Below, one piece after another: positions 41,820 to 54,826 of a stretch of 64,000 nucleotides of DNA (its first letter is position 1; the number at the start of each line of letters is the position of its first letter). The notes under the pieces were generated by a model that saw only the letters and a list, made by a program, of their open reading frames with translations, was not told the DNA's origin and did not search any database. A program made the position numbers and the translations under genes. Location: contig JBAIZL010000376.1 in assembly GCA_036971475.1 (NCBI GenBank), forward strand, positions 6,051,001 to 6,115,000, read 5' to 3'. This DNA comes from Prosapia bicincta. Lineage: Eukaryota; Arthropoda; Insecta; Hemiptera; Cercopidae.

Positions 41820-43390
41820 TATATACATTAAAACTACTGAAAAACATAAAGAACTTGAAGGGGACGTTTTGACAGTCAGTTTCTACTCATTTGAAATATC
41901 CTTTTATTTACATTTGTCTTAATTAAATGCTCGACATAACTGAATACAACAAACGGCCACAGTGTCGGTTTCTTGTAGTGTTAGCTCTGTGACAAGAGGC
42001 GCAAATTACACCTTGTCAAAGGCTTCATATTTAAGGCATGAGTGTACTAGTGATTCAAATTTAATGTTTCAATTAACATATTTTTTATACGGTAACTTTA
42101 ATACTTTGGATGTATGGTTCAATAAACTTTGTGTATAATCTCCTTGATTTATAATACGGTAGTAGTAACCTTAAGGGCGGAGACTTAGTTAAACATCAAA
42201 ATGAAAATTCTAAAACTGGCGGCTTAAATTTGATGCTATAATATTTGAATGTTATCAAAAGGACTTGCATGAGACGAGGAACCCAATATTTGCCTTAAAC
42301 ACAGCAATTAGTGGAAAATGAAAACATATATGACTTTTCAAATTGCCGTAAAAGTATTTATTAAATTAGTGGATTTTAATATAACTATTAAATTACTTTA
42401 TTTCCAGGTGAAGTTGAAACAACCTAATAGTAATTACCTCCCCTTTCCTTCCTCTTCCTTTTACCAAAGCAGCACGTGACTGGAACAAGACATCGCTTTA
42501 TTAAAGCAAGAAGTTTACAAGGTATATAATATTAGTTGTATTATTCTAAACGCACGCGTGAGCGCACACACACACACGCACACACGCACACACACACACA
42601 CACACTGGCAACTGTTATAGCAATATATTTTTTTGAGTTAAACATGCATGTAAAAAGCCCTATTCAATAGACCATTAGATATCTTTCAGTTAATAATATA
42701 GATATTTACTATTTAACAGAAATATAGGTCTATATAGGGATCAAGGTGTTACTAATATAAACAAATAAATATTAATATTCAATTCCTACTTAGGTCAACA
42801 ACAACAAAATACTAAAATTAATGTAAATAAACTAACGTAACTTATTCAGTAAAACAGCTGTTCTACCACATCACCTACAAAATAAAATCTTCTGTTTAAT
42901 GAAATTGTATGTTATCACTTATTTTAACCAAATTAGGTGAAATAACTATATTCCATACTTTGCGAGTTTTGTGAAAAGATTTTCTGCCAAAACCTTATTA
43001 CTTCATTAAATTTAATTACTGAATTAACGTTCGAAAACTGTAATAAATCATTCACTAGAAATTTAAAAAATATGTTTGAAATTGAGTAGACTTTTTATAA
43101 TTTAAAGAAAGGAGGTTGAGGATGTTTGTCCTCCAGATGATCCTGATGTTGTTTAAAGGGTTCAGAGGCTGTTCCGACTTCCTTTAATAGAAATATAATA
43201 GAAAACACCATAGAGGACGAAGATTAAAGGTTCTATGCGTCAAAACCTTTGAGGGTAAAGGGCTGACTATTGTTAGCGCATTGGCAAATATAATAAAAGG
43301 ACTTTCTTCCCCATAGGAAAGGGGAACTGGGATCGTTTCTATAAGGATTCGCTCCTGATTTCGCCTTTTTGTGCTACACAAGACATCGTT
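41820..43390. other. AT-rich stretch with (CA)n 42561-42605
   Basis: No supported coding region. The 65-residue minus frame at 43184-43381 shows no motif. Confidence 0.5.
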
Positions 43391-43400
43391 ACGTTAAACC

Positions 43401-43990
43401 TTATCTGAGTATCGAGATGATGTATTGCGCCTATCTGAGTATCTTGATGACTTATTGGGCTTATCTGAGTATCGAGATGACTTATTGGGCCTATCTGATT
43501 ATCGATATGACTTATTGGGCCTATCGGAGTATCGATATGACTTATTGGGCCTATCTGAGTATCGAGATGACTTATTGGGCCTATCTGATTATCGAGATGA
43601 CTTATTGGGTCTATCTGAGTATCGAGATGACTTATTGGGCTTATCTGAGAATCGAGATGACTTATTGGGCCTATCTGAGTATCGAGATGACGTATGGGGC
43701 CTATCTGAGTATCGAGATGACGGAATGAGCCTACCTGAGTATCGAGATGACTTATTGGGCCTATCTGAGTATCGAGATGACGTATGGGGCCTATCTGAGT
43801 ATCGAGATGACGGAATGAGCCTACCTGAGTATCGAGATGACTTATTGGGCCTATCTGAGTATCGAGATGACTTATTGGGCCTATCGGAGTATCGAGATTA
43901 CTTATGGGGCCTATCTGAGTATCGAGATGACGGAATGGGCCTACCTGAGTATCGAGATGACTTATTGGCCTATCTGAGTATAGAGATGAT
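43401..43990 (+). repeat. 30-bp minisatellite, about 19.6 units
   Basis: Each unit carries TATCTGAGTATCGAGATGAC followed by a variable 9-bp tail. Tail types are CTTATTGGG (most), CGTATGGGG and CGGAATGAG. The order T-G-A repeats at 43681, 43711, 43741 and again at 43771, 43801, 43831, giving a 90-bp higher-order unit. Because 30 is a multiple of 3, two frames stay open throughout, giving decapeptide repeats. Lack of flanking exons makes expression unlikely. Confidence 0.95.
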
Positions 43991-44950
43991 TTAGAGGGCC
44001 TATGCGATATTTAGTAGCCTAAATGTCAGAATATGCATTTAGTAGGCCTAATATAACAAACAAATGGCATTTCACCAACTTAAGTACATCAAGTTGACAA
44101 TAACCTTTGAAGAATTATCATATCTTCATTTTCAATCTTTCACCTCGCCAGACCATAATATTTAAGGGGATATATAATTAGAAATATACAGTAGTTGTAA
44201 ATGGGGAAAATTTTTATAAGAGAGAAACATAGATTGGTTAAACATAAATACCGTTTCTTGATATTGTGCAAGAACAACGGATGTTTTAGCAGGAGGTTTA
44301 ATAAATATTGATGCTGGGTCCAAATAAAAAATGTTTTAGTAAGTAATACTTTTAGGTTATTTATTAGGTTCACACACTAAGTACTGTACCACTAGCTGAA
44401 GACTATTCCTGCTTACAATACTACTATCATTATTTATGTATGGGAACGCTAGATAGCTATTTATTATATGCCAGTGTTTGGAAAAATGTTCACCATGGCT
44501 ATTCGTAATTGATACAAAAAGGCTGTAGGATAGGAATGTGTTTTGTTTTTGGTTAAAATTTCATTAATTAAGTTAAGAAATACTTACAAAGTTTCCAAAC
44601 ATTTTTAAGTTTCATATTTTTTGTTCTTTTTCTAACAAAATATAATGAAAAATGACTTTACGTAACCATGGCTATATGAATGAGATTTATTCTTGATTGT
44701 TGTAAGGTATTAGCTAATATAAATAATATTAATATTTATATACTCATTATATTTGCATGTTCGCCAAGATTTATTTTTATAAATTCTTAAAATTTTGAAA
44801 GGATATTTTTTCTTATTAAAATAGATGCTTTACTTCTTCAAAACCTCGCTTGCGGCGCCCTCTACCTATTTGTGTCAGAATAACACAGAACAACAAGGCA
44901 ACATGGTTACTCTTGTCAGGCTTACTGGTAGGCTCTGACTTTTAAACATG

Positions 44951-45000
<50 letters not shown>

Positions 45001-45430
45001 TGCCTCACAGTTCCTACCTCAGTATGAGCATAGTTTCTATACAGTGTGGTGTTGCTTACGCGTCTTGTAAATATTGGAAAAATGGTGGCACAAATATCCA
45101 TTCTCCCCCCTCCCATGAAGAAAACGTTCTCGACCATATTGTAAAGGAAAATGAACACAAAAAGACAGAAGCAAATACCCTTATAAATAGACTTTTATCA
45201 CCCTAAGTGTAATGTTAAATACAAGATAGAAAAAGCACTCCTAGGCTTTTAAAAAGTTATAGCAACAGTTTTTGAGATGAACGGGTTTAAACTACGATTT
45301 TTATCATTGGCCACACTCCTTACCAAATAGTGAGGATATCAATTGATAATTATGAAGATATCAAACACGTGGCTTCCTTTGTGGCAAGCTAAGGAGTGTA
45401 AAATCAACAAAAATGGCAGCACGCTACGGG
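43991..45430. other. AT-rich stretch with (TA)n 44951-44999
   Basis: No domain recognised on either strand. Confidence 0.5.
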
Positions 45431-45439
45431 TGCCTACTC

Positions 45440-46260
45440 CAGTGGTTCCCAACTAGAACTAACCCCTATGGGACCTGAGGCAATATCTTAGGGGTCAGGG
45501 AGATGTCACTGAAATTAAAATATTTATATTTAACACATTCACTACAGCCGTATTCGACCGTTGCATTCATCGAGAGGCTTAAGTAGCCAAGAGATTTCTT
45601 GAGGTATTGCATAAAATTCTCAAGGAAGTAGTTCAACGTATTAACTAAAATAAAACCAGACCTTTGCCGTTTAGAGTGCAGTGCGCATGTGCAGTACCTT
45701 ATTCATGCATAAGTAAGGCGGCTCTCCCGATTTGGTAGGCCTATACTGAAAAGGTTTTTTGATGATAAGAATGAGGTCAGAATCTTCCTTCTTGATACCA
45801 AGTATTGAGATTTACTTAGACATTTCTTGGCTTTGAGCGACTGCTTACTTATCTGTGTTTGTACATTTAAGAGTTTTAAATTTTCAAAATTTATCAACCC
45901 CTTTCAGGGAATACTCTCCTGGCCTGAATTCCAATAAGAGTTTTATTAGAACTCAGTTCTGCATCCCTGGAATAGAAAAGATACACAAAGCTTCAGAAGA
46001 GGAACAAGATCGACTTGAACTGACCGGCAGTGGCATACTAAAAAATGTTTTAATGGCAAGAAAATTGTAGAATTTTGGTTGCCACTACAAAAACACTACA
46101 AAACACTTAGCAATAAGCAATGAAAGCAGTACTACATTTTCCAACTACCTACAGATGTGAGCTTGCATCCTCAACTATGTTCTACATGAAAAATAAATAA
46201 CGGAATCGGCTTGATATGCAGTAGAATTTCAGAGTAAAAGTTGTACAGATTCAACTCATC
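45440..46260 (+). pseudogene. hAT transposon relic (ZBED5/FAM200-like transposase)
   Basis: The left end begins CAGTGGTTCCCAAC, a hAT-style terminal sequence. From about 45710 broken frames match the C-terminal half of the hAT transposase family to which domesticated ZBED5/FAM200 proteins belong. Segments in order are LKRFFDDKNEVRIFLLDTKY near 45745, FVHLRVLNFQN near 45858, FCIPGIEKIHKASEEEQDRL near 45958, then FPTTYRCELASS near 46138 and RNRLDMQ near 46200. The last two are the dimerisation-region motif (FPTTY.CE...RNRL). At least three frameshifts or stops. The N-terminal and catalytic regions are deleted, and no right terminal repeat was recognised. Confidence 0.75.
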
Positions 46261-46269
46261 TCACGGAAA

Positions 46270-47630
46270 TTATTGTTAATGTATGATCTGTTGCAATTAC
46301 ATTAAAATAAACTTGAACTAATATTATTAATATTCTTATTATATTTTAATTCAATAGTGTTTCTTTGTTTGTCGGAATTATAACAGCCTTTTGATTTTTA
46401 TTTTTGTTCATTAAATCGTTATTCCAAACAAAATATTTATAGAAATATGTTTAACGAACTTCGTCTAGACCTACGAACAGTTTCCGCCATAAAGTAAGTG
46501 GGTAGGCTATCCATAAATGACATATTAATAACTAATATACCTCAAATTATTATGTGTGTGGTTTACCATTTAGGTTTAAGAATTTGTGGGGCCCTTGTCA
46601 TTAAAACGAGAAAGTCCTTGAAATAAGTTTGTACGTAACCATTGGTTCACCTAAGTTTACATTATATAAAAGTAATTTAAGGTATTGTAATGCTGAAAAT
46701 AAGGTTTTCTAGTGATACCATTTGCATTTATTCAGTTATAGCAAATCGCTCTTTACATTCCAGATGACCTGTTACCTACGCGTCATTGTATGTGTCTATA
46801 TAGGATGGAGGTGGGAAAGATAAGAGAGAGAGAGAGAGAAGGAATAATGGGTTCAACTAACAGTGCTCTTAATATAAACAATTAATATACATAAATATAG
46901 TATCCATTTGTAAATCAAATATTGTGAAAAGATTCTTAAATTTAACTGCTTCACTATTTAAGTACAAAAGGTTCTAGTTAGACTATCCTACGTCCCGCTT
47001 TATGTCGACGTCATACATCTATGTATATCTTAGGTCTAATTCGACGCTAATAGTGGTTTATTCGTAATTGACGAGATATACCGTCTAGAGGCCTTGAATA
47101 ATAGTGATATAAACACAATTAGGTTAAATAGTGTGAATAAAACTTACACAGTCTTCAAAACCTTTTAAGCTTCATATTTTAGCTTTCAAACTAAGAATAT
47201 ATGATTCAAAATGTCTTTAAGAAAACAAGGTAATATAAATTCAGCGTTTGTTTAGTTGTACGATTTAATTAACTATTGTAATATAAATATTTTTTACATT
47301 TTATATTTACATATTTAGATATTAATTAATTTTTATAGGGTCGAAATCTTTTGAAATACGTAGCTCATAGCCAATGTCCGTCTTAATACTCAAAATAAAC
47401 TACTACAGCCCTGGTTCTAACGGAGAAGCTCATCAATTAGAGTGAGGGAAAAGCCTTACGTTCCCCTCAAACCCCTCGGGAGCTCCTCATATTCCAGTGA
47501 TTCTGGTTCTGCCCAGCATCATCCAATATAAAACCGCAGTGACTGATACAAAGTGGCAACCATTTTTCATACCTCTGAAAGGCTTTCGAATTGCACCGCT
47601 ACAGCGGAGTTTGTATTTCTTTTAATCTCA
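46270..47630. other. No recognisable gene
   Basis: AT-rich sequence with a short GA tract at 46823-46842. No domain, RNA gene or element end identified. Confidence 0.45.
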
Positions 47631-47639
47631 GCATTGAGA

Positions 47640-48257
47640 GTCGTTGAGAATGGGGTTGGGTGAGTGAATTAAAAAGTCTGTGGTTGGGAAAGAGAGTATG
47701 ATTGGGTGGGTGTGAGAATGATTGGATGAGTAGGTGGGGGGGGGGGCGTAAGTGGTTACGTGAGAGAGTAAGTGGGTGAGTGAGAGAGGTTGAGCGGAGT
47801 CTGTTTAGTGAATTTGCAGGTGAATGTATTTGATTTGGCGAGTGATAAGTGATGAATGATTAGGTGGGCTAGTGTATGCCTGGATAGGTTTAGAGAGTGA
47901 CTGAATGGTTGTCTCTATTGTTGCGTAGGTACATGACTGAATAAGTGAGTAAAGAAAGGTGATGGGACATAGGTGTTTCTACAAATAGGTAAGCGGGCGT
48001 GAGGTGTTTCTAGGGATAGGTGGGGTACAAGTAAGTTAGGGATGGTAAATGGTTCTTTAGGAAGGGGCCAAGGATAAGCGTATTAGGGGTAGTAGGTGAT
48101 GAATAAATGGGAATGGAGTGAATGAAAGGGATTGATGGTTGAGTCTTAATGGTTTGAGTGAGTGATTGGCTCAGTGGGTATGTGATTCAATGTGTGGATG
48201 AATGTGTTTCTGGTGAGTGGTAGGGTAGGCAGAAATGAGATGAGTAAATGAAAAAGG
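47640..48257 (+). repeat. Degenerate GTGA/GAATG-rich repeat
   Basis: G/T/A-rich sequence built from variants of GTGAGTGA, GAATGATT and GGTGGG. It resumes after the hAT insertion at 51000-51080. No coding frame. Confidence 0.7.
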
Positions 48258-48265
48258 GTTGTTAG
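48258..48265 (+). repeat. hAT target-site duplication, left copy
   Basis: GTTGTTAG is identical to 50992-50999 on the other side of the element. Eight base pairs is the size made by hAT transposases. Confidence 0.95.
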
Positions 48266-48665
48266 TAGGGATGGGCCGATTCCGATTCTCGATTCCATGA
48301 ATCGTTGATTCTAGGTGGTATCGAGGAATCGTCGATACTCGATTCTTCATCATAAAAGTGTCGATTCCGATTCCTATTTTGTTAACTATTAAGATATGTG
48401 TGTGGAGTAATTTATTGGAAAAATAATTAATTACCAACTATATCCTATTTATGTATTGGTTGATTTGAACGAATTAAATGATTAAAGTAAACGAAAATAT
48501 ACCGAAAATATTAATATTTATGAAGCAACAGTAATCAAGATCGTAACCATTTCTGGTCGTTTGACAACACTCGTCTCCCTCTCTGTCACTTCGATACTCT
48601 CTCTCTCTCTCCCCCACGTGTCTTACTGCCACTGATTTATAGATGTCAGAACAAAACACACAAAA

Positions 48666-48960
48666 GTACAGTTAAAACTCGATTAACCGTGGCCATAATG
48701 GTTGAGTGAATAGACGGATAATAGAAACACCGTATTATTCCTCCGAAACTTAACCTCAATAAATTATATTATAGACAGATATCACTCTCACAGTAATATA
48801 ATATATTTCGGAGCGAAAAGAAAATAAACACGATTGTAATAGCAAATGAAACTATTTATTACATGATAAACAGATCCTCACAGTAGCTAAAAATGTAGGA
48901 AAAAATTGTACAGTAATATAAACTTACAGGTGAAATAGTTCGTGTAGTTTAACAAACAAA
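48666..48960 (+). mobile_element. Possible pogo/Tigger-like terminus inside the hAT element
   Basis: TACAGTTAAAACTCGATTAA at 48666, preceded by AAAAG, resembles Tc1/mariner-superfamily pogo/Tigger ends next to a TA dinucleotide. The matching second end was not found, so this may be coincidence. Confidence 0.25.
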
Positions 48961-50209
48961 GCGAACGCGTCACTGTACCTTAATACTTTAGCTGCCGGCC
49001 ACAATATCTCGTTTTCATAGAGAATTGCCAAAATATTTTAAGTTCATTTTTAAATCATGTGTTCTTATACTTTGTTCCCATATCATATCTAAGTATGAAT
49101 ATACGTTTCTCATCATAATATTTATAAAAATACGTGTCGGACCAACTGGCCCAACATAGTTTGTCCTACCGTAAGTGAAACGTAAATAAACTCCGTCGGA
49201 CCAATTTACCCCACATTGTTTTTGATTTAATTAAATTTTATTATCTATGCAACACTGTTTTGATATTTTTTGTGTTTTGTGTTAGCAAGAAACAACAACA
49301 CCATAATTTCATGTCCCGGCTACCCAAATAATAAACTGACTGGTGATAAAAGTGTTTTTGCGTCTATCAATAAGACACGTAAACGTGTCACATGTGATTG
49401 ATTTGTGAGTTTATAAATATTTTAAATATATTACGTGTAATATATATATTAAGTGTAATATAGTCTCTCTCTGATAAGTAATGCTACAGGTCCAGTAAAT
49501 ACTATCCAAGATTCATATTAAGTATACGTTTTAACACCAAATAATTTACTTGTTAAGGAATTTACGTTATAATTTACTTCCTAGTAGCGATGTGTTTATC
49601 TAAGTGTATCAATGTTTGTACTTAACTTTCACAAAGTCCGTTTTTAAGGACTATTTTACAACTAAATATTTAGGCAATATTTCCGACTTACTTTTAAGGT
49701 TTTGTGAAATTTTGAAAACAGTAGTGAAAATCATTACAATACGTTATAACAAACATGTGTGTCGGCACGTAACTACGGAAAAAAAGCTCTTAGAATAACA
49801 TCATGTTTCTAATCACGTCGGCGTTTATATATCAAACAAAAACCATCGTAAATACATCTGTAAGTAGTGTGAAGCTTGTTGTTAAATACTGTGCCTTAAT
49901 TTTTCAAAAAGTAGCAACACCAGCTGAGTAGTACTAATAAACATTAGGCGTTAAGAGGCCCGACGGTATTCGGTTCAGGGTACTGGCCGTCACGTCAATT
50001 CGATGGCGGTTAACAGAAACTGACGGTGGAAAACCACATAATATATCAAATATGAAAGAGCCCTTAAACAACATTCATTTTACCCAAATTTATCAATAAA
50101 AAAGATCTATACTTGAAGAAACTTTATCCTCAGACACAGGACCTACAAGTGATATTCGGTTAAAAATCAACTGGGATTGAGTAATAAATAAAAAATAGGC
50201 CTGAATCAG

Positions 50210-50575
50210 TTGCACTTGTTCCAGACACCTGCAGAAAAAAAGGTCCCACCAGATGTGGAGAAGGTTGAGGAAGAAGGTACCCCAGGGGAATTGACAGTAG
50301 AAGAAGAAGTAAACAATTATCTGGGGGAACCATTAGCCAGTACAGATTGTGATGTTGGGAAGTATTTGGCAGTACAAAGTGCCAAATACCCTCATTTAAA
50401 TGCAATGGGAATAAAATACCTGCCTGCCCACTCGCGACAGTGTTTTCTGAAAAACCTTTCTCAACTTCAGGAGCTATATGTGACTAGCGATGAAACTAGC
50501 TTGACCCACAACGTGTTCAAATGCTTGTGTTTTTTAACAGAAATGTACATTACCTGCCAGACTTTTAAATATTAA
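50210..50575 (+). pseudogene. hAT transposase C-terminal dimerisation region
   Basis: The 121-residue frame includes EEEVNNYLGEPLASTDCDV, then KYLAVQSAKYPHLNAMGIKYL, followed by a PAHSRQCF segment and NVFKCLCFL near the C-terminus. This follows the hAT C-terminal pattern (E...YL, then yPxla..a..yL, then PAxSxxsER.FS, then a final LxFL). In the SER-FS block the key residues are altered. In the family this region forms transposase dimers. The start codon is not meaningful; upstream parts are lost. It lies near the right end of the element, as expected for a plus-strand transposase gene. Confidence 0.75.
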
Positions 50576-50991
50576 AAACTATCCTATTTGTATTAATTTT
50601 TTACTTTTTATGTTCGTTTATTTTTAATTTTTGTTTTGTTTGGGAGACAATGTAAATAGGCTTAGGAATTTTTTCAAACATCATAAAATAAGTAAAGTTC
50701 ACATTTTTAACTTTAAAATAAGTCATTACTTAAATCTGATATTTTTATGTTTAAAAAAATTCCTATTGATAAATCAAGGTTGAAGGTTTTGTGTAGCCTA
50801 TTACATTAAAACAGAACTTTTAAAAGGTTTTGCCATATGACCAAGATGTTAACTAAATTAATTATTAGAGAACTAGAATGTAAGCTAATATAACTTGAAA
50901 GAATCGAAAATCGACTAAAGAATCCAGAATCGAACGGAAAATTTTAGAATCGGAATCGGAATCGAAAATTTTAGGAATCGGCCCATCCCTA

Positions 50992-50999
50992 GTTGTTAG
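50992..50999 (+). repeat. hAT target-site duplication, right copy
   Basis: GTTGTTAG, identical to 48258-48265, directly after the terminal inverted repeat. Confidence 0.95.
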
Positions 51000-51637
51000 T
51001 GAATGAATGAATAAATAAATGGGATAGTAGGTGAGTGAGTTAAGGCTCGGTGTTCGAGTAGTTTGGAGGGGGTTGTTAGTGTGTGATCGATGTTTCCTGT
51101 ATTTCATAAAAAAATGTTAGAAAAATGTCTACTTTACTTTGGCTTATAGCTACCGCTCAATACTGTGCTTCTAATATAAGAGGAAAGGGAGAGGAAATAA
51201 AGTTGTGATTTTTTAACCCATTCAGTGTTGGACACTTAGATACAGTAATGTTTGACAATACCAGTCATCGTACCTTGAATTCAGTTGTTTCCATACAATT
51301 CATATTAGTGGTTGGATTTATGTGTTTAAAGTGACCATTTTTCTACTCATTGTATGGTTTAGTTTGTTTGTTTTTTAAATAATTTACCACTGAATCCCAC
51401 TGAACACTTGTGAATAAGTAAAGATGTAAACTACATAAAGATTAGATGATTTAACCAATTGGCAGAACTTGAAAAATATTGCACTCTAGTTAATTTCAAT
51501 GAGTTGCCGCCAACTCAGTTATTTCCAGTTGACTAAGACTCAAATCGCCCACGGTAACTAGGAAATGGAACGGCAGCTTGTAGAGATCTTTTAGAATCCA
51601 GTATTCAGGCTTATATGCATTGATACTTTTACGTTAG

Positions 51638-51825
51638 ACGATATTACCAATTGGGCTGTAAGCAAGTTGAAATTAATGGTCAGGTAAGTAGAAAACATGT
51701 ATTGAAGACAGAAACACTTTTCAGTATTTACTCTTTAACAGATTACAAGTTTAATGCTATTTCCTACTAATATTACTGCAAATGAAATGGATTCAGACGG
51801 TTCACTACCTATGGATGGTTTTGAG
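51638..51825 (+). other. Candidate two-exon coding fragment
   Basis: An open frame ending in GCKQVEINGQ stops at CAG|GTAAGT (51683/51684), a consensus donor. After 58 bp, a pyrimidine-rich tract and AG at 51741, the next open stretch (51742-51825) reads ITSLMLFPTNITANEMDSDG and ends in GAG|GTAAAT. Both join in phase 0 without a stop. An acceptor TTAG lies at 51637. I do not recognise the peptide, and further exons were not found. It could be chance. Confidence 0.3.
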
Positions 51826-51939
51826 GTAAATTTTCTTTTCAGAAAAGTTAGAGTTTCTTTTAATATTTTATCAGTAAACAAAAATATTTTAAATTCTAGT
51901 ATTATATCAAATATCACACACTTTCAAATTAAAAACTAA

Positions 51940-53070
51940 AATTTCAAGTTATCTCTAGTTCTTAAAAAAAGAATAAGTTTATAAAAACCGTAGAACTATA
52001 ATAAATATCCATACATAAAATGCAATATCCTCACTCTATGTCTACCTTCCTATGTTAATTTACCTTTTTTGAGAACTAAAACTTAAAAAGCAAGTATAAT
52101 GTTTTTAAAAAACGTTTAAACAAGTATTGTACATTTATCTATTTTTATTGTTTCAAAAAGTGAAAATTCCAAAATTGCATCAAGACCTGGTTTTTATCTT
52201 GCAAGAGTTTAATCTGATTTCGTAAACAAATACCACCCTGGACATGCACTTGTATGAATTATTGTTTACAGAATTATCCTTCCTTGTGGTTATAGTTAAT
52301 TAGGAACGTATTTTACTCTTATTTTTTCGACATATGTCTAATTTAAAGAATTAAAAAGATCTGAGTAAAAATTTATCAGCCCGTAGTTTGTGTAGAATGG
52401 AAAAAGCCCAGATATATATTATTCAATACTACTAAGTGTGGAAGAGATATTTTAATGTGAATGACGGTTAACCTCGACCAACCATAAAATGGTCAAATGC
52501 CTCATCATGGGGTTGAATGAAAGTGATTTGTGCATTGTAAAGAATTATAGACAAATATAAATTATTTTAAATTGACTACTTTCACAAGAAAATTCATACT
52601 ATTTCAAACTTTCTCATGGAAATTAAAAACTATAACTTCAAGATAATTATAGTTCCTAAAGGTAGAATGAGATAATAATAACTAAAGAGCTATTATTAAA
52701 TATGTGTAACTTTCTACATAATTCAGTAGAATTCTTTTACATCATTATTTTACAGAATTAACTTTATTTCAGATTATATTAAATTTAAAACACATTTTGT
52801 TCTTATTTTGTCAAACTATGTCTAATTTTAAGAATTAGATTACTGTCAAAAAGCATTTAAATTTTTTAAATTGTTTTTGGGGCATACATTTGATTATATC
52901 AGCCCCTAGTGTGTGTAGAATCGAAACATAACAATTACTGTTCTAGTAATAATAATGCAGTTAGAAGGGTTATTTTTGTGTGATAGGCTTGATCCACTAT
53001 AAAATGGTCAATGTGGTGGTGAAGGAAGGTGTTGTGTACACTGTGAAGAATGAAGACAAATATAGGATAT
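51940..53070 (+). repeat. Diverged duplication of about 520 bp
   Basis: 52320-52560 and 52797-53070 share GTCTAATTT, ATCAGCCCNTAGT, TGTGTAGAAT, CATAAAATGGTCAA-like and GACAAATATA blocks in order. No coding support. The remaining sequence is AT-rich. Confidence 0.55.
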
Positions 53071-53975
53071 AATATGTTAAAGAATACACTAAAAATGACA
53101 CCTAACAAACAAACAAGACAGGTTTCGATCATGTAAAAAAATAAATTACACGCGAAGGAAAAGTCCTGTAAAAAACCTACTCGTGAAGTAGCTTCAACAG
53201 ATCAGAGTTGTTTGTAAGATTTCCAATACTTAGGCAGTTAAACAAAGGACAATTGACACTATGTGTATTTATAATTGCTTTGTTAATAAATTACTAAGCT
53301 ATGCGTCTGACAGTTTGTGTGCTCAGGTTGTGGCACGGTTTATTGTTTATACTACGTCTATATTCAACCTTTTGTTTTAAAGTGAAATAATTATTGTGGT
53401 ATTAAGACATTAAGCTTTTAATAATTTAAAACAATTTATTTACGGCTTAAAACCAGTTTTGCTCATCTTCAATACAAATGCCAAAAAAAATAAAATCTAA
53501 GTAAATTAAAAAAAAAAACAAAATGTTTGTTGAAACAAAGAAATATATTTCAACAAACAATAACAAATAGTAGAAACAAGTAACAATAAATATATAACAA
53601 TAAATAATAATATAATGGATAATAATATAATATAAGACTGTGGCCATCGAGAATTAGCTGATAGATAGGTAACGTGATCAAACGTAATGATATGAAGAAA
53701 TTAGGACACATTAGGTTACAGTGCATAAATATATTAATATTAAATCTCCAAATTTACAAGTACCAAGCAAAACTAACCCATGTTAAACAATTTAATTTAA
53801 TAAAAATATATGTTAATACTTGCCGCCTTTTGGATGTGCATCTTGACCTTTATTGTCTATTCCGTGTCTCACAGCATTGAACAATGCACTGATCTAGTGC
53901 AAAACGTTTCTGCTGAAAAATATCAGTAAGTAGTGTTTTTTTCTCAATGTGTAATAAATAAAAAAAAATTAATAA

Positions 53976-54035
<60 letters not shown>

Positions 54036-54690
54036 ACCTGGCAGGGACTAATTTTGTATTATAGTAAGTGGGAATTGTTTAAGACTTGAGTATTGTAGAT
54101 TGGCTATAGTTGAAAAATCTAAATTGAACTTTACAGTTTTAGCACCATTAAAGTTCAATTTAATATGTAATCAGTGAGTTTATTTCGTGTAAGAACACAT
54201 GTAAGAATAGCCTTTACAACTAGAATAGTATTACCAATCTAATAAATATAGATAAGGGCAATTCCCATGAAAAAATAGAATTTAAAAGATAAACTGTAAT
54301 AGTTTATATACGCTAAATGTGCTTCAGACTAAAAATATTAATATAACAAGCACGATATTGCATATAGAAGCCTTATTAGTGTAAGTCTAATGCAAATATT
54401 CTTACAATCATCACAGGTAAAAAAGAAATAAAATGAAAATAGTTAAAACAATGAATAAAAGGTTAAAAATGAACAATAAAAGCCTATAGAATTATAAGCA
54501 TAGCAATTTATGTAAATTCGTTGAACAACAAATGAAAACAAACATTAAGTCGTATACACTATTTAAAAAAATTGACAGTTTGGCTACACCGTATGCAAGT
54601 GTATAAAATGGCAAAGTTGTAACCTAATACACAGCGGTAAACATTACTAGAGTTCCCTCAAAATCTCACTACACACTGGTTTATTAATAC
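53071..54690. other. AT-rich stretch with (TA)n 53980-54033
   Basis: No supported gene. Some hairpin/GAAACG sequence near 53890-53930 is discussed among rejected items. Confidence 0.45.
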
Positions 54691-54700
54691 ATACAGACTA

Positions 54701-54728
54701 GTTTCCACTACGATGTCTCCTTCGTCAG
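54701..54728 (-). ncRNA. Degenerate hammerhead-like motif (CTGACGA...GAAAC)
   Basis: On the minus strand CTGACGA is followed by A, a GGAGAC-containing segment, and GAAACTAGTC, which would give a two-pair stem III (AC/GT) and cleavage base C. Stem II is no longer fully paired. It is probably an old PLE terminus. Confidence 0.35.
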
Positions 54729-54826
54729 TAATATGAGTTTATATGTATTATTAAATTAGTACATTCTCACTCTCTCTCTCTCTCTCACACACTCTCTCTC
54801 TTTTATATTTACCAAAAAACGACCAA

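Larger units (their letters stand above)
48266..50991 (+). mobile_element. hAT transposon, 2,726 bp, complete ends, decayed inside
   Basis: Perfect 18-bp terminal inverted repeats (TAGGGATGGGCCGATTCC and its complement) are flanked by identical 8-bp direct repeats. Subterminal GATTC/GAATC motifs are dense at both ends. Inside, only the C-terminal part of a transposase can be read (50210-50575). The rest is AT-rich and without a long frame, so the copy cannot mobilise itself; its ends may still be recognised by a related transposase. It sits inside the degenerate GTGA repeat. Confidence 0.93.

Noticed and set aside
43425..43994. 189-codon frame with decapeptide repeats as a structural protein
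   Set aside because: The 30-bp unit keeps any frame without a stop open; two overlapping frames are equally open and there are no flanking exons.
53888..53935. Further hammerhead motif on the minus strand (CTGATAT...AGAAACG)
   Set aside because: The GA after CTGAN is absent and the hairpin uses the core itself, so the hammerhead plan is not met.
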